Of a DNA stretch of 64,000 nucleotides, positions 53,261-62,023 are shown one piece after another. Under the pieces are notes generated by a model. It was given only the letters and a program-made list of their open reading frames with translations, searched no databases and was not told where the DNA came from. This DNA comes from Meishania sp964351985 (GTDB lineage Bacteria; Bacteroidota; Bacteroidia; Flavobacteriales; Flavobacteriaceae): positions 107,949 through 171,948 of the forward strand of contig CAYGPR010000003.1 of the NCBI GenBank assembly GCA_964351985.1, read 5' to 3'. The translations under genes were made by a program, and so were the position numbers. How positions within the stretch are numbered: the first letter of the stretch is position 1; each line of letters begins with the position of its first letter.

Positions 53261-54466
53261 ATGGCAACAATTCGAATGGTTCTTAGAAAAAAATCGCTAT
53301 CAGACGGCACATTTCCTATCTGTTTACGCGTCACTAAAGATAGGAAATCAAAATATTTTACTACACTTTATAATGCCAACCCAAGTGATTGGGATGATAA
53401 TTTGGGCCATTTTAAGAATAATTCCAAATATCTTCAACATAACAGGGTCTTACTTAAAATAAAGGATAGGGCGTTTACGGTCTATTCTGAACTAAAAATT
53501 AAAAATGAGCACTTTACCTTGAAGGATTTCGAGAATGCTTTTAGAATAACTTCAAACCCACAAAGGAAAGATGTATTTGGGTTTTGGCAAGAGTTAATGG
53601 ACGACCTCAACACTTCCGGTAGAACAGGGAGTGCAAGAATTCATGGGGAAGCATTCAAAGCTTTAAAAAGATTTACCAAGAAATCACAACTGGAATTTTC
53701 AGAAATAAATGTGACGTTTCTGTCGAAGTTTGAAAGTTATTTGAGATCCCGTGGCGGTACTGACGGAGGAATTAGTATACGTATGAGATCGCTAAGGACA
53801 TTATTCAATACTGCCATTAAAAGGGATATTCTTTCACCTGAAATTTATCCTTTTAAAAAATATCAAATATCCAAGATGAAGGGCGGCAGCGCAAAAAGAG
53901 CGTTGGATTTTATCGAGGTTATGAAAATTGTCAATATGGATGTTAGCCACCATCCACATCTTTTGCATAGTCATAAGTATTTTGTATTCAGTTTTTATAC
54001 CCGCGGTATGAACTTCGCCGATCAAATGTTATTGGAATGGACACAAATTCATGGTAATAAAATCTTTTATACCCGTTCGAAGTCCAAAGGAAATTTTAAT
54101 ATTACTATTCTCCCACCTGTTCAAGATATTTTGGATTACTTTAGGGAAAACTCGATTGGCACAAAATATGTCTTTCCCATTCTTTTACGAGACGATATGA
54201 CCCCAATACAAATTGAATATCGAAAACACAAAACGCTTAGAAAATACAATCAAGATTTGAAAGAAATCGCTTCCATCTGTAAAATAGAAAAGCATGTCAC
54301 AAGTTATGTGGCCAGACATAGTTTCGCAAATAGCTTAAAGCAGAAGGGGGTTGCGACGGATATTATTAGTGAATCTTTGGGACATCAGAACATAGCAGTT
54401 ACACAAGCGTATTTGAAGGAGTTGGATAGTTCTGTTTTGGACGAGGCAAGTATGCTTCTATTATAA
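53261..54466 (+). CDS. Tyrosine recombinase / integrase of a mobile element
   Basis: The 401-residue protein has an N-terminal arm-binding part (VLRKKSLSDGTFPICLRVT), a SAM-like core-binding domain (about 105-200) and a catalytic domain (about 215-401). Catalytic residues are Arg248 (FYTRGMN), a lysine near 274-276, Arg352-His353 in YVARHSFA, His375 in LGHQ and the nucleophile Tyr384 in TQAYLKE. The first His of the HxxR box is Tyr, as is common in Bacteroidetes integrases. It lies 147 bases from the tRNA-Pro fragment, so it is the enzyme that probably inserted the element there. Confidence 0.93.
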   Translation: MATIRMVLRKKSLSDGTFPICLRVTKDRKSKYFTTLYNANPSDWDDNLGHFKNNSKYLQHNRVLLKIKDRAFTVYSELKIKNEHFTLKDFENAFRITSNPQRKDVFGFWQELMDDLNTSGRTGSARIHGEAFKALKRFTKKSQLEFSEINVTFLSKFESYLRSRGGTDGGISIRMRSLRTLFNTAIKRDILSPEIYPFKKYQISKMKGGSAKRALDFIEVMKIVNMDVSHHPHLLHSHKYFVFSFYTRGMNFADQMLLEWTQIHGNKIFYTRSKSKGNFNITILPPVQDILDYFRENSIGTKYVFPILLRDDMTPIQIEYRKHKTLRKYNQDLKEIASICKIEKHVTSYVARHSFANSLKQKGVATDIISESLGHQNIAVTQAYLKELDSSVLDEASMLLL

Positions 54467-54533
54467 ATCCTCAATGGATGAGCTCGGTAAAAATATTGGA
54501 AAATAAACTTTGCTTTAGTGTATTTCTATCATT

Positions 54534-54572
54534 TATCCGCCATTTGGTATATATATCCGCCATTTATCCGCC
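54534..54572. repeat. Three direct TATCCGCC repeats between integrase and AlbA genes
   Basis: TATCCGCCATTT occurs at 54534-54545 and 54554-54565, and TATCCGCC again at 54565-54572. The octamer also forms the left arm and first loop base of the hairpin before mobC at 58795. Read on the minus strand in frame with the AlbA gene, the stretch continues past its TAA as ILRRINGGYIYQMADK before a TGA. It may be a protein-binding iteron-like site or the decayed end of the AlbA coding region. Confidence 0.6.
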
Positions 54573-54579
54573 GTAAGAT

Positions 54580-55896
54580 TTAATACAACGTATATATAGT
54601 CCCCTTTTTCTCCCCTACTTTTTTTAGGATACCCAGTTTGGTCAGTTCATCAAGATGGCGTAGAGCAGTTCTATCGGAAACTTCAAATAATTCCTGATAT
54701 TTACTGTTCGTAATGGAGAAATTATTTTTTAAATATCTGATAGCCTCCTTTTGATTGTCCGATACGTCCAACCTTTTAAGATAATCCTCATTGGTTTTAT
54801 CCTTGAACAATGTAACTAAAATACCCCCCGTAATCTCTTCTATTTTTGGCTCTGGAAGCCCAGCCTTAGAACATTCATCTATTATCTTTAAAGTACCCCG
54901 GCCCCAAGATTCAATAAACCCGGCCTTGAAAAAGACATCGGCGATCAAAGGGTTTCTAGGGAATGAAGAATGCTTGGCCTTTAGATCTTGAATCGTAAGT
55001 TGTTCGGGTAATGTACCTTGATTCCAAAAAACGATTCTATCGTCATAAACGCTTATTTGAATAGGCGCGGCTTCGTAAACCCTGTGCACCATAGCATTGA
55101 ACAATGCTTCCCGAATTGCATCAGAGGGATATTCTAAGATTTCCAATCTTTTAATACCCTCATAGGATATATTCTTTTTTAGGAATTTAGTCGACAATGC
55201 CATAAAGGCATCCGTAGCCAAACTGACCAAGTTGCCCTCTAAAACCTCCTGAAATTTTAATTCCGTATCAGATTCGCCGAACATACCAATTTTTATAAAT
55301 GCACTTACAAAGTATTTTTTTGGATCCTTGCCGAATAGGAGAAGGGCAGCTCTCTTTAGCTTAACATCTTCCATAAGCCTTAGATTTTCCAGAATACTTT
55401 TTATATCGGTTTCAGATTCGATCGCAGACAATCTCCCATTCTTAACGGCCTCTTCGACAAAGGTTTTTAAAGAATCTTTATCAATATCGTCCAAAGTAGC
55501 GTTGGGTTCAACTACAGCGTCCCAAGTTCGTCCCGATTGCTTTAGAAGAAATTCATTCAAATCTGAACCTCTTAATTCTTGGTTGGTACTTCCCGATCTC
55601 CGATAGTATTTTCCATTATAGGATATTGCAATATTGTACGGCCTAGTTAAAATTTCTATATAGTGAAGGCTACCCTCTTTATGAAGATTAATATCACAGA
55701 GCACTCCGAGCTTACTCGAAATCTTGTTGGGAAGATCTTCCATTAATTTTTTGTAATTTAAAACCCCTGTAATAGAGCCATCATCAGCTTTTCCTATGAA
55801 AATACTTCCCCCTTTAGCATTAGCAAAACCTGAAATCCATTTCATGTATTCGTCTCTCCAGGATTCTTTCCACTCTACATTTTGTTGTTCTGGCAT
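54580..55896 (-). CDS. AlbA_2 / ATP-binding domain transcriptional regulator-like protein
   Basis: The 438-residue protein begins with an AlbA_2 (Schlafen-type AAA_4) domain: QNVEWKESWRDEYMKWISGFANA and GGSIFIGKADDGSITG. A divergent histidine-kinase-type ATPase fold (HATPase_c_4) follows at about 255-350 with REALFNAMVHRVYE and ESWGRGTLKI. The C-terminus is a winged helix (YQELFEVSDRTALRHLDEL). Such COG2865-type proteins are frequent in mobile elements, defence islands and as orphan regulators, but their role is not settled. It converges on the integrase gene. A conserved tail appears to be cut by the stop codon. Confidence 0.83.
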   Translation of the reverse strand: MPEQQNVEWKESWRDEYMKWISGFANAKGGSIFIGKADDGSITGVLNYKKLMEDLPNKISSKLGVLCDINLHKEGSLHYIEILTRPYNIAISYNGKYYRRSGSTNQELRGSDLNEFLLKQSGRTWDAVVEPNATLDDIDKDSLKTFVEEAVKNGRLSAIESETDIKSILENLRLMEDVKLKRAALLLFGKDPKKYFVSAFIKIGMFGESDTELKFQEVLEGNLVSLATDAFMALSTKFLKKNISYEGIKRLEILEYPSDAIREALFNAMVHRVYEAAPIQISVYDDRIVFWNQGTLPEQLTIQDLKAKHSSFPRNPLIADVFFKAGFIESWGRGTLKIIDECSKAGLPEPKIEEITGGILVTLFKDKTNEDYLKRLDVSDNQKEAIRYLKNNFSITNSKYQELFEVSDRTALRHLDELTKLGILKKVGEKKGTIYTLY

Positions 55897-56037
55897 TCTT
55901 ATTTTTGTTTACATGACGTAAGTCAAAGTTATGACAATTTAAAAAATAGACATTGTAGTTTTCTCTTCCTTCCCCCTACCCACAAAAAGTGCCCTTCAGG
56001 GCATTCATTTCAATTGACCGAGCGGATACGTAGAAGG

Positions 56038-58326
56038 TTACATCGAAATCCCCTTGCTTTTGTATTTCGAATAATCGGTAAGCTCGTCCTTGAAACCGTT
56101 GAAAACGGCTTCTTCTTTTGGGCTTCTACTTCCCAATAAGTTACGTATTGCATATATCCTTCTTTTCAAAAGACGTGCCTGTTTCATATTTATGTGTTTC
56201 TTGGAAACTGAAAACAACGTTTCCCTTAAACCGTTTTTCATGTGGAAATCCAGTATCTCTGGAGGTAGATTGGGTTTGACCCCTTCCAATTCCATAAGAT
56301 AGGCCGCTTTGTGGTACCGACCTCTTTCGATGAGATAGGAAGACCATAGGTTCTTCAAATGATCTTGTCCTTGGTTTTTGATGTTTTGCAATAGGATTGG
56401 TTGATGTTCCAAGACCTGGTACAATCCGGTCGAAGACGAAAGATATGCTTGTATCTTTGGTGCCAACTGCACGTCTACCGGATATTTCGAGTAAATGGAG
56501 CCGATATACATATTCCCTTCCCTCTTTTTGAAATAGAAACCCTTGGCGTTGAAAAACCGGATATAGTCTTCGGGGGATTTTTCAAAATGCCCGTGAATTT
56601 GTTCCGCATGTTTTATGTAAGCTTTTAGGTTCCATGTTTCGAACTTTATCCGATACTCCTTTGCCATTGCTTCATAAAGGTTCGGGAACATCAAAGGCAG
56701 GAAAATCGCTGTCGGGTTTAGCCCGATTTCCTTTTCGGTCTTTTGGTTCAATAGTCCGTCGAGAACTTTTTCGTTTTCCCTGATAAAACCGGGAGAGGCA
56801 TGGAAATCGATGCGATCGGGAAGTTGCAGGTTTCCCAGATTTAAATCGACCCTATGTTTGGAAGAATTGACATGGCGTATCGTTCTTCCGCTATACCTGA
56901 CCCCGACACTTTCGAGAAGTTCCAACCGCAGCCCCTTTTTCGATTTCAAGTCGAATATAGGACTGGCGATGACCATTTTGATAAGTTCCGACTTTTCTTT
57001 CAATTGCCGTTCTTCCTTTGCGGACTCCGCTTGTATAAGCTCATCTTTTACCGTCTTGAAACGTGACCTTATCAGTTCGCCAAAGTTTACGTTATCGGTA
57101 TTCAGGTATTTCTTTAGGAAATTAAAACGCTCCGATCCTGCCATTTCGTCGAATACCATTTTGGTCGGCATCCTATCGATGTGTTCGGAAAAGAGAATTT
57201 TACTTCCTGTGTTTCGAAAAGTAATATTGAATACCTCTCTGATACATTTTTGTAGTTCCAGCCGCAATTGTCCGCTTTCCAAATCCAATTGGGTATGCCC
57301 GCTATCGAACAGTTCAGGATTCCGAGTAATCCTCAAGTCGTTGGCAATTTCATTGCACTTTAAAACGTATCCCGATTTATCGAAAATGGTAAAATCGATG
57401 GCCTTTCCTCCGTTATCATAATGAATCTTACAAACCAGTTTTTGATATGATTTCAGGATGTCGGACAGGTGTTCGGTATTTATGGTATTAAACAGTTTAT
57501 AAGTGGTACACAGCTGTTTTTCCAGCCGTCTTTTGACCATGGGCAACAGTTTGGAACTTTGGTTGCGCCCAAAGACCTTTTGAAGTTTCGGGCCGCTCAA
57601 TTTTGGATGGACGGTGTAACCGTCGATAAACCTTGACTTGTATCCATTTTCGATGGAAATACCGTAAGAAACCCCGATTCGACCATTTCTTATATGAATC
57701 GGTTTTACGATAATGTGATACGGTCTGACCCGTTCCGCCAGTTCCCCGAAACTTCGAACGTTGTATTTCTGAAGGGTGTTGTTCAAGATGTCCTGTATGT
57801 AGAACCGGATTCCGTTGACATCTTCTTTTTTGAACTGTGGAATCTGATACATCGGAAGGTCTTTTTCTTGCTTGGTCTCTGGGGATGGGGACAGTCCATA
57901 TTCATTCTCAAGATGCCTTTGTGTGGCCATGTTCCTTCTAAAATCATTGGAGAGATTTACCTGTGAACCATCTTCTTTGATCGTCGTGGAAACGATGTGC
58001 ACGTGTTCATGCTTGGTATCGTGATGGCGGACAACGACATAGGGCTGTTCGCCATAGCCCATGTGCTGCATGTATTCTTTGGACATTTCGAAAAAATCAC
58101 GGTCGCCGAACCTTTCTCCTCTTGGAAGGTTGATGGTCATATGCACATACCTTTTTTCGGAATCGTGGCGATTGCCCAAATGATATAGGACGCTTGCGAA
58201 GAATTCCCTGTCCGTATCGGTATCCGAATAGGTGTTCTGGAAACCCAACAGAGTACTCTTGTCCTTTCCGAACACATAGTTCAGGACGCCATGGATATTT
58301 TCCCGATACAATACCCTTGCTATCAT
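56038..58326 (-). CDS. Relaxase / mobilisation nuclease (MobA/VirD2-like)
   Basis: The 762-residue protein has an N-terminal relaxase domain (about 1-260). The likely nicking tyrosine is Tyr17 (GVLNYVFG), and motif III is RHHDTKHEHVHIV at 100-112, with the metal-binding histidines 106, 108 and 110. The rest is a long helical region without a name. It nicks oriT and leads the strand into a recipient cell, using the transfer machinery of another element since no T4SS or coupling-protein genes are in the window. Its ATG overlaps the mobC stop codon by four bases. Confidence 0.9.
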   Translation of the reverse strand: MIARVLYRENIHGVLNYVFGKDKSTLLGFQNTYSDTDTDREFFASVLYHLGNRHDSEKRYVHMTINLPRGERFGDRDFFEMSKEYMQHMGYGEQPYVVVRHHDTKHEHVHIVSTTIKEDGSQVNLSNDFRRNMATQRHLENEYGLSPSPETKQEKDLPMYQIPQFKKEDVNGIRFYIQDILNNTLQKYNVRSFGELAERVRPYHIIVKPIHIRNGRIGVSYGISIENGYKSRFIDGYTVHPKLSGPKLQKVFGRNQSSKLLPMVKRRLEKQLCTTYKLFNTINTEHLSDILKSYQKLVCKIHYDNGGKAIDFTIFDKSGYVLKCNEIANDLRITRNPELFDSGHTQLDLESGQLRLELQKCIREVFNITFRNTGSKILFSEHIDRMPTKMVFDEMAGSERFNFLKKYLNTDNVNFGELIRSRFKTVKDELIQAESAKEERQLKEKSELIKMVIASPIFDLKSKKGLRLELLESVGVRYSGRTIRHVNSSKHRVDLNLGNLQLPDRIDFHASPGFIRENEKVLDGLLNQKTEKEIGLNPTAIFLPLMFPNLYEAMAKEYRIKFETWNLKAYIKHAEQIHGHFEKSPEDYIRFFNAKGFYFKKREGNMYIGSIYSKYPVDVQLAPKIQAYLSSSTGLYQVLEHQPILLQNIKNQGQDHLKNLWSSYLIERGRYHKAAYLMELEGVKPNLPPEILDFHMKNGLRETLFSVSKKHINMKQARLLKRRIYAIRNLLGSRSPKEEAVFNGFKDELTDYSKYKSKGISM

Positions 58327-58712
58327 TTTCCATTGTCTGATTTAAGCATTGCTACCAGTTCAAGCATCAGTTCGTTAGCCTTTTTAATTTCAATTTCGAG
58401 GCCTGAATTCGGACTGCGCCTATTCTTATAGTTCGCCACTTTGACCAGTTGGTTGATGTTCGTGCCGATTCTGTTCAGTTGATACCGTAGATTCGAAATG
58501 CCATCGGGAAGCCGTTTTTCCTTTGCGGTTTCCTTGTTCAAAATCAGCTTCCTTAAAAATGGGCCGACCGTTCCCCTTTTACGGAAATCGAGATTGTACG
58601 ACTGTAACATGGCCTTCACTTTTTCCAGCTCTTGGGCATTGAAACGCAACGAGATGGTGTGTTCCCTTTTCTTGTTACCCAACCGTTTTCTTCCTCCTTT
58701 GTTGACCGCCAT
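58323..58712 (-). CDS. Mobilisation accessory protein MobC-like
   Basis: The 129-residue basic protein has an N-terminal ribbon-helix-helix-like part (REHTISLRFNAQELEKVKAML) and a C-terminal MobC region with LRYQLNRIGTNINQLVKVAN, the usual signature of relaxosome accessory proteins. These bind oriT DNA and help the relaxase. It is upstream of the relaxase gene with overlapping ATGA. The hairpin cluster 37-100 bases before its start is a likely oriT. Confidence 0.87.
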   Translation of the reverse strand: MAVNKGGRKRLGNKKREHTISLRFNAQELEKVKAMLQSYNLDFRKRGTVGPFLRKLILNKETAKEKRLPDGISNLRYQLNRIGTNINQLVKVANYKNRRSPNSGLEIEIKKANELMLELVAMLKSDNGK

Positions 58713-58748
58713 TTCCTCCTTGGATTTTATCTTGGATCTACAGTTTTC

Positions 58749-58812
58749 ACTTCGCCAGAAGTAGTCGTTTTAAGCTCCTTAAAACATAACTTGCTATCCG
58801 CCTTTGCGGATA
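58749..58812. other. Candidate origin of transfer (three tandem hairpins before mobC)
   Basis: Three perfect inverted repeats follow one another: ACTTC-GCCA-GAAGT (58749-58762), TTTTAAG-CTC-CTTAAAA (58768-58784) and TATCCGC-CTTT-GCGGATA (58795-58812). They lie directly upstream of the mobC - relaxase operon, the usual place of oriT. The nic site itself cannot be set from sequence. Confidence 0.5.
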
Positions 58813-59268
58813 AATATAGTTAATCACTTTTTATTTTAAACGCTTAATAATCAATATTTTATATGCTGAAACCACATGAAAATAGATGCGGACAAATGAA
58901 AGATACCATTGATTTTTTTACAAAGGAAATAGCATTGAAAAATTGGATTGTTCTGACAAAATTTTGTGGCTAGGGGGAGGAAAGGTCAAGCGGCTTTTTC
59001 CGCTTGTGCTTTCGCGCGGCTCCAAGGGTGTCGTACAAAACTGGAACGGAAAGACTCCACGGGCGGACCTGCGAAGCGTGTCCGCATGGGGAGGATTGGA
59101 GTGGAACGGTTGACCGACTTCCAGGGGCTTGGGCTTTATACGCCAACTTTATCTAATGAAAAATAGTCCTGATTACAGAAATTTAGATTCTAGCTTGATT
59201 AATTTTGAATAGCCACGGAATATAAAGTAACATAAAACATTGGTTTTATGAGACTGGTAAATCCATCG

Positions 59269-59302
59269 CATGATTCATGATGTTTTTGTACTATTGACAA
59301 AA
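59269..59302 (+). promoter_or_regulatory. Promoter/operator region of the Fur-family gene
   Basis: CATGA-T-TCATG (59269-59279) is an 11-bp palindrome, and TTTTGT / ACAAAA (59284-59289 and 59297-59302) an inverted repeat around a seven-base spacer. The spacer overlaps TACTATTG (59289-59296), one mismatch from TAnnTTTG. The overlap would allow self-repression by a Fur-type dimer. Confidence 0.4.
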
Positions 59303-59351
59303 CCATGAACACCCCAGAGGAAAAAAGGCACTTAATGATAACATAGCTTTT

Positions 59352-59765
59352 ATGAACGAAATAGAAAAATTACTGGAAGAAAGAAAGGTACGCCCCACAG
59401 CGATGCGTATCCTAATCTATAAGTTTATGGCACAAAAGGATATTGCGGTAGCCTTGACAGATATCGAAAATGCCTTTGTAAAAGCGGACAGGACTACCTT
59501 GTACCGTACCCTGAAAACTTTCGAGGAAAACAGTATCGTGCATCAAATAGAGGATGGTACGGGAGTTTCAAAATATGCCCTTTGTGAAGCAGGCTGTAAC
59601 TGTGAGATCGAACAGGATCTACACTTGCACTTCCATTGCAGTAATTGCGATGAGACCATCTGCTTGACAGAGCATAAAATACCACATATCAACCTGCCTG
59701 ATGGATATTTCGCGGAAGATGTAAACCTTGTGGTAACGGGGATTTGTGAGAAATGTAGCGGGTAG
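59352..59765 (+). CDS. Fur family metal-responsive regulator
   Basis: The 137-residue protein has a winged-helix N-terminus (VRPTAMRILIYKFM, KADRTTLYRTLKTFEE) and a C-terminal metal-binding domain with HLHFHCSNCDETICL and the last pair GICEKC. The two CxxC motifs form the structural zinc site of Fur/Zur proteins. Length is normal. It is 43 bases before the P1B ATPase gene, so it probably controls zinc, cadmium or lead export. Its exact metal is not determined. Confidence 0.87.
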   Translation: MNEIEKLLEERKVRPTAMRILIYKFMAQKDIAVALTDIENAFVKADRTTLYRTLKTFEENSIVHQIEDGTGVSKYALCEAGCNCEIEQDLHLHFHCSNCDETICLTEHKIPHINLPDGYFAEDVNLVVTGICEKCSG

Positions 59766-59808
59766 AAATGCACTTCCATTGCATTGAATTAATTTGGAAA
59801 TTGCCCCT

Positions 59809-61800
59809 ATGAAAAAGAAAAAAGTAAACCTACGAGACATCGATACCCAAGAACATTCAGGAGAACACAGCCACGATGATGGACATAGCCACGGTAGCCC
59901 AGAACAGCTATCCAATTTTAGGACCTATCTACCTGCCATATTCAGTTTTGTGCTGCTTATTATAGGTATTGCTATTGATTATTTTGATGCCTTCCCGTTT
60001 TTTGAAGGTTGGATAAGGATTGTATGGTACACGGTTGCATACATTCCTGTAGGATTTCCTGTAATCAAGGAAGGTTGGAACAGCATCAATAACGGCGATT
60101 TCTTTACAGAATTTTTGTTGATGTCCATTGCCACTTTGGGGGCTTTTGCCATCGGGGAATTCCCCGAAGGCGTAGCGGTTATGTTGTTCTATGCCGTTGG
60201 CGAATTGTTTCAGGCAGCAGCTGTAAAAAGTTCCAAAGAAAATATTAAGGCACTACTGGATGTGCGTCCTAATGAAGCAATTGTTTCCCGCAACGACGAT
60301 TTCATTTCTGTAAATCCAGAAACTGTTTCGATCGGGGAGAAAATTCAGGTACGCGTGGGTGAGAAAGTGCCGCTCGATGGTATTCTGCTTTCTGAGAAAG
60401 GTTCTTTTAATACTGCTGCTTTAACGGGCGAAAGCAAACCCGATACCATAGGAAAGGGAGATAGCGTATTTGCCGGGAGTATCAATTTGGATGGTGTAAT
60501 CGAAATCGAAACTATCAAGGAGTTTAAGGACAGTTCGATTGCCCGTATTCTGGATATGGTGCAGAACGCCACCGCACGTAAATCGAAAACCGAATTGTTC
60601 ATCAGGAAGTTTGCAAGGATTTATACGCCTATCGTTGTTTTCCTTGCTATTGGTCTGACATTCTTGCCCTACTTTTTTGTTGATGATTATGTGTTTCGAG
60701 ATTGGCTGTATAGGGCTTTGATATTCCTAGTGATTTCGTGTCCTTGTGCATTGGTCATCTCTATTCCGTTAGGTTATTTCGGTGGCTTGGGTGCAGCTTC
60801 ACGTAACGGGATTTTGTTCAAGGGTGCATCCTTTCTCGATGCAATAACAAAAATAAATACCGTAGTAATGGACAAGACCGGAACCATTACCAAAGGAGTC
60901 TTTAAAATCAAGGAAGTCGTAAACAGTTCCTCTTTTACGGAAGCGGAATTTATGCAATACCTAATGGCAATTGAGGAACAATCTACCCATCCTATTGCGA
61001 AGGCGATTTTGGAATATAAAGCCGAGGGGAAGGATTTGGAGGCCACAAATGTTTCAGAGGTTGCCGGAAAGGGATTGGAAGGAACGGTTAACCGAAAAAC
61101 CGTTTTGGTCGGCAACAAGGTTTTAATGACCACAAACGGAATAGAAGTTCCACCTGAAACCGATAGCATTGTAGAATCTATCGTAATGGTCGCCATCGAC
61201 GGAAAATTTGCTGGCTACGTTACCATTGCCGATGAACTTAAGGAAGATGCGCATCAAGCCATAAAGCAAATAAGGGAATCGGGGGTTTCCAAAATCATAA
61301 TGCTATCGGGCGATAAGGATTCCATAACCCAACAAGTTGCAAAAGAATTAGGCATAGATTGGGCAAAGGGCGGTCTATTACCGGAAGATAAATTGAACGA
61401 AGTCGAAGGACTCAAAAAGCAACCCGATACCAAAGTTGCTTTTATTGGCGATGGTATTAACGATGCGCCTGTCTTGGCGACAAGTGATGTAGGAATAGCG
61501 ATGGGAGGTCTTGGCAGCGATGTCGCTATCGAGACCGCAGACGTTATTATCCAGACCGACCAACCAAGCAAGATTGCACGAGCTATTCAAATAGGTCGTT
61601 CTACCCGAAAAATCGTTTGGCAGAATATCGGTTTGGCCTTTGGTGTAAAAATTATCGTGCTCATTCTGGGTGCAGGTGGCCTAGCAACAATGTGGGAAGC
61701 TGTCTTTGCTGATGTTGGTGTAGCCCTACTAGCTATATTGAATGCTGTACGATTACAGAAAATGAAGTGGGGTAGAACCGGAAGCGGCTTAAGCTTTTAA
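59809..61800 (+). CDS. Heavy-metal P1B-type ATPase (zinc/cadmium/lead-type)
   Basis: From ATG 59809 the protein has 663 residues; an upstream TTG at 59794 would add five. It has no N-terminal CxxC metal domain; instead the N-terminus is His-rich (EHSGEHSHDDGHSHG). The metal-binding CPC is in ISCPCALVISIP, the phosphorylation site in DKTGTIT, the HP motif in STHPIAKAIL and the hinge in GDGINDAP. It pumps divalent metals out of the cytosol with ATP. It is in one operon with the Fur-family gene and ends 14 bases from the convergent mer-type operon. Confidence 0.92.
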   Translation: MKKKKVNLRDIDTQEHSGEHSHDDGHSHGSPEQLSNFRTYLPAIFSFVLLIIGIAIDYFDAFPFFEGWIRIVWYTVAYIPVGFPVIKEGWNSINNGDFFTEFLLMSIATLGAFAIGEFPEGVAVMLFYAVGELFQAAAVKSSKENIKALLDVRPNEAIVSRNDDFISVNPETVSIGEKIQVRVGEKVPLDGILLSEKGSFNTAALTGESKPDTIGKGDSVFAGSINLDGVIEIETIKEFKDSSIARILDMVQNATARKSKTELFIRKFARIYTPIVVFLAIGLTFLPYFFVDDYVFRDWLYRALIFLVISCPCALVISIPLGYFGGLGAASRNGILFKGASFLDAITKINTVVMDKTGTITKGVFKIKEVVNSSSFTEAEFMQYLMAIEEQSTHPIAKAILEYKAEGKDLEATNVSEVAGKGLEGTVNRKTVLVGNKVLMTTNGIEVPPETDSIVESIVMVAIDGKFAGYVTIADELKEDAHQAIKQIRESGVSKIIMLSGDKDSITQQVAKELGIDWAKGGLLPEDKLNEVEGLKKQPDTKVAFIGDGINDAPVLATSDVGIAMGGLGSDVAIETADVIIQTDQPSKIARAIQIGRSTRKIVWQNIGLAFGVKIIVLILGAGGLATMWEAVFADVGVALLAILNAVRLQKMKWGRTGSGLSF

Positions 61801-61813
61801 GCTTTTGCCAAGC

Positions 61814-62023
61814 CTAATTACAACAACTTGAACCTTCTTGGATTGGTGGGCAAGCAACAGTTCCATAGGAACAATATACACAACAATCGCCTTCTTTTGG
61901 TTTTAGCAGCGTTTTGCAATTTTTGCATTCGTAGAAAAACTGGCATGCCGTTGTGGGCATCTCCTCTTCTGCTTTATGTCCACATTCAGGGCAGGTAATC
62001 GTGGATTCTAACTGTATCTCCAT
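61814..62023 (-). CDS. GDCCVxC domain small protein
   Basis: The 69-residue protein has a zinc-ribbon-like part (TCPECGHKAE, YECKNCKTLL) followed by the signature GDCCVYCSYG and a final CC near the C-terminus. GDCCVxC proteins are found beside merTP genes and probably bind mercury or another soft metal. The start codon overlaps the merTP stop codon by one base. Small size fits the family. Confidence 0.85.
   Translation of the reverse strand: MEIQLESTITCPECGHKAEEEMPTTACQFFYECKNCKTLLKPKEGDCCVYCSYGTVACPPIQEGSSCCN

Larger units (their letters stand above)
58713..59351. other. 639-base non-coding region of the mobile element
   Basis: No convincing gene is present. The left part holds the oriT candidate (58749-58812). 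From 58966 to about 59150 a GC-rich island stands out against AT-rich flanks, with inverted repeats CAAGCGG / CCGCTTG (58987-59006) and GCGGAC / GTCCGC (59063-59085). The right part holds the promoter/operator region of the Fur-family gene (59269-59302). A 66-residue open frame in the GC-rich part has no family features and was left out. Confidence 0.6.

Noticed and set aside
56810..57421. A 203-residue plus-strand open frame over the relaxase gene
   Set aside because: Serine- and leucine-rich antisense translation without any domain; the relaxase frame on the minus strand is clearly real.
58966..59166. A 66-residue GC-rich open frame between mobC and the Fur-type gene
   Set aside because: Arg/Gly-rich translation with no family match and no promoter; the stretch is better explained as structured non-coding DNA.
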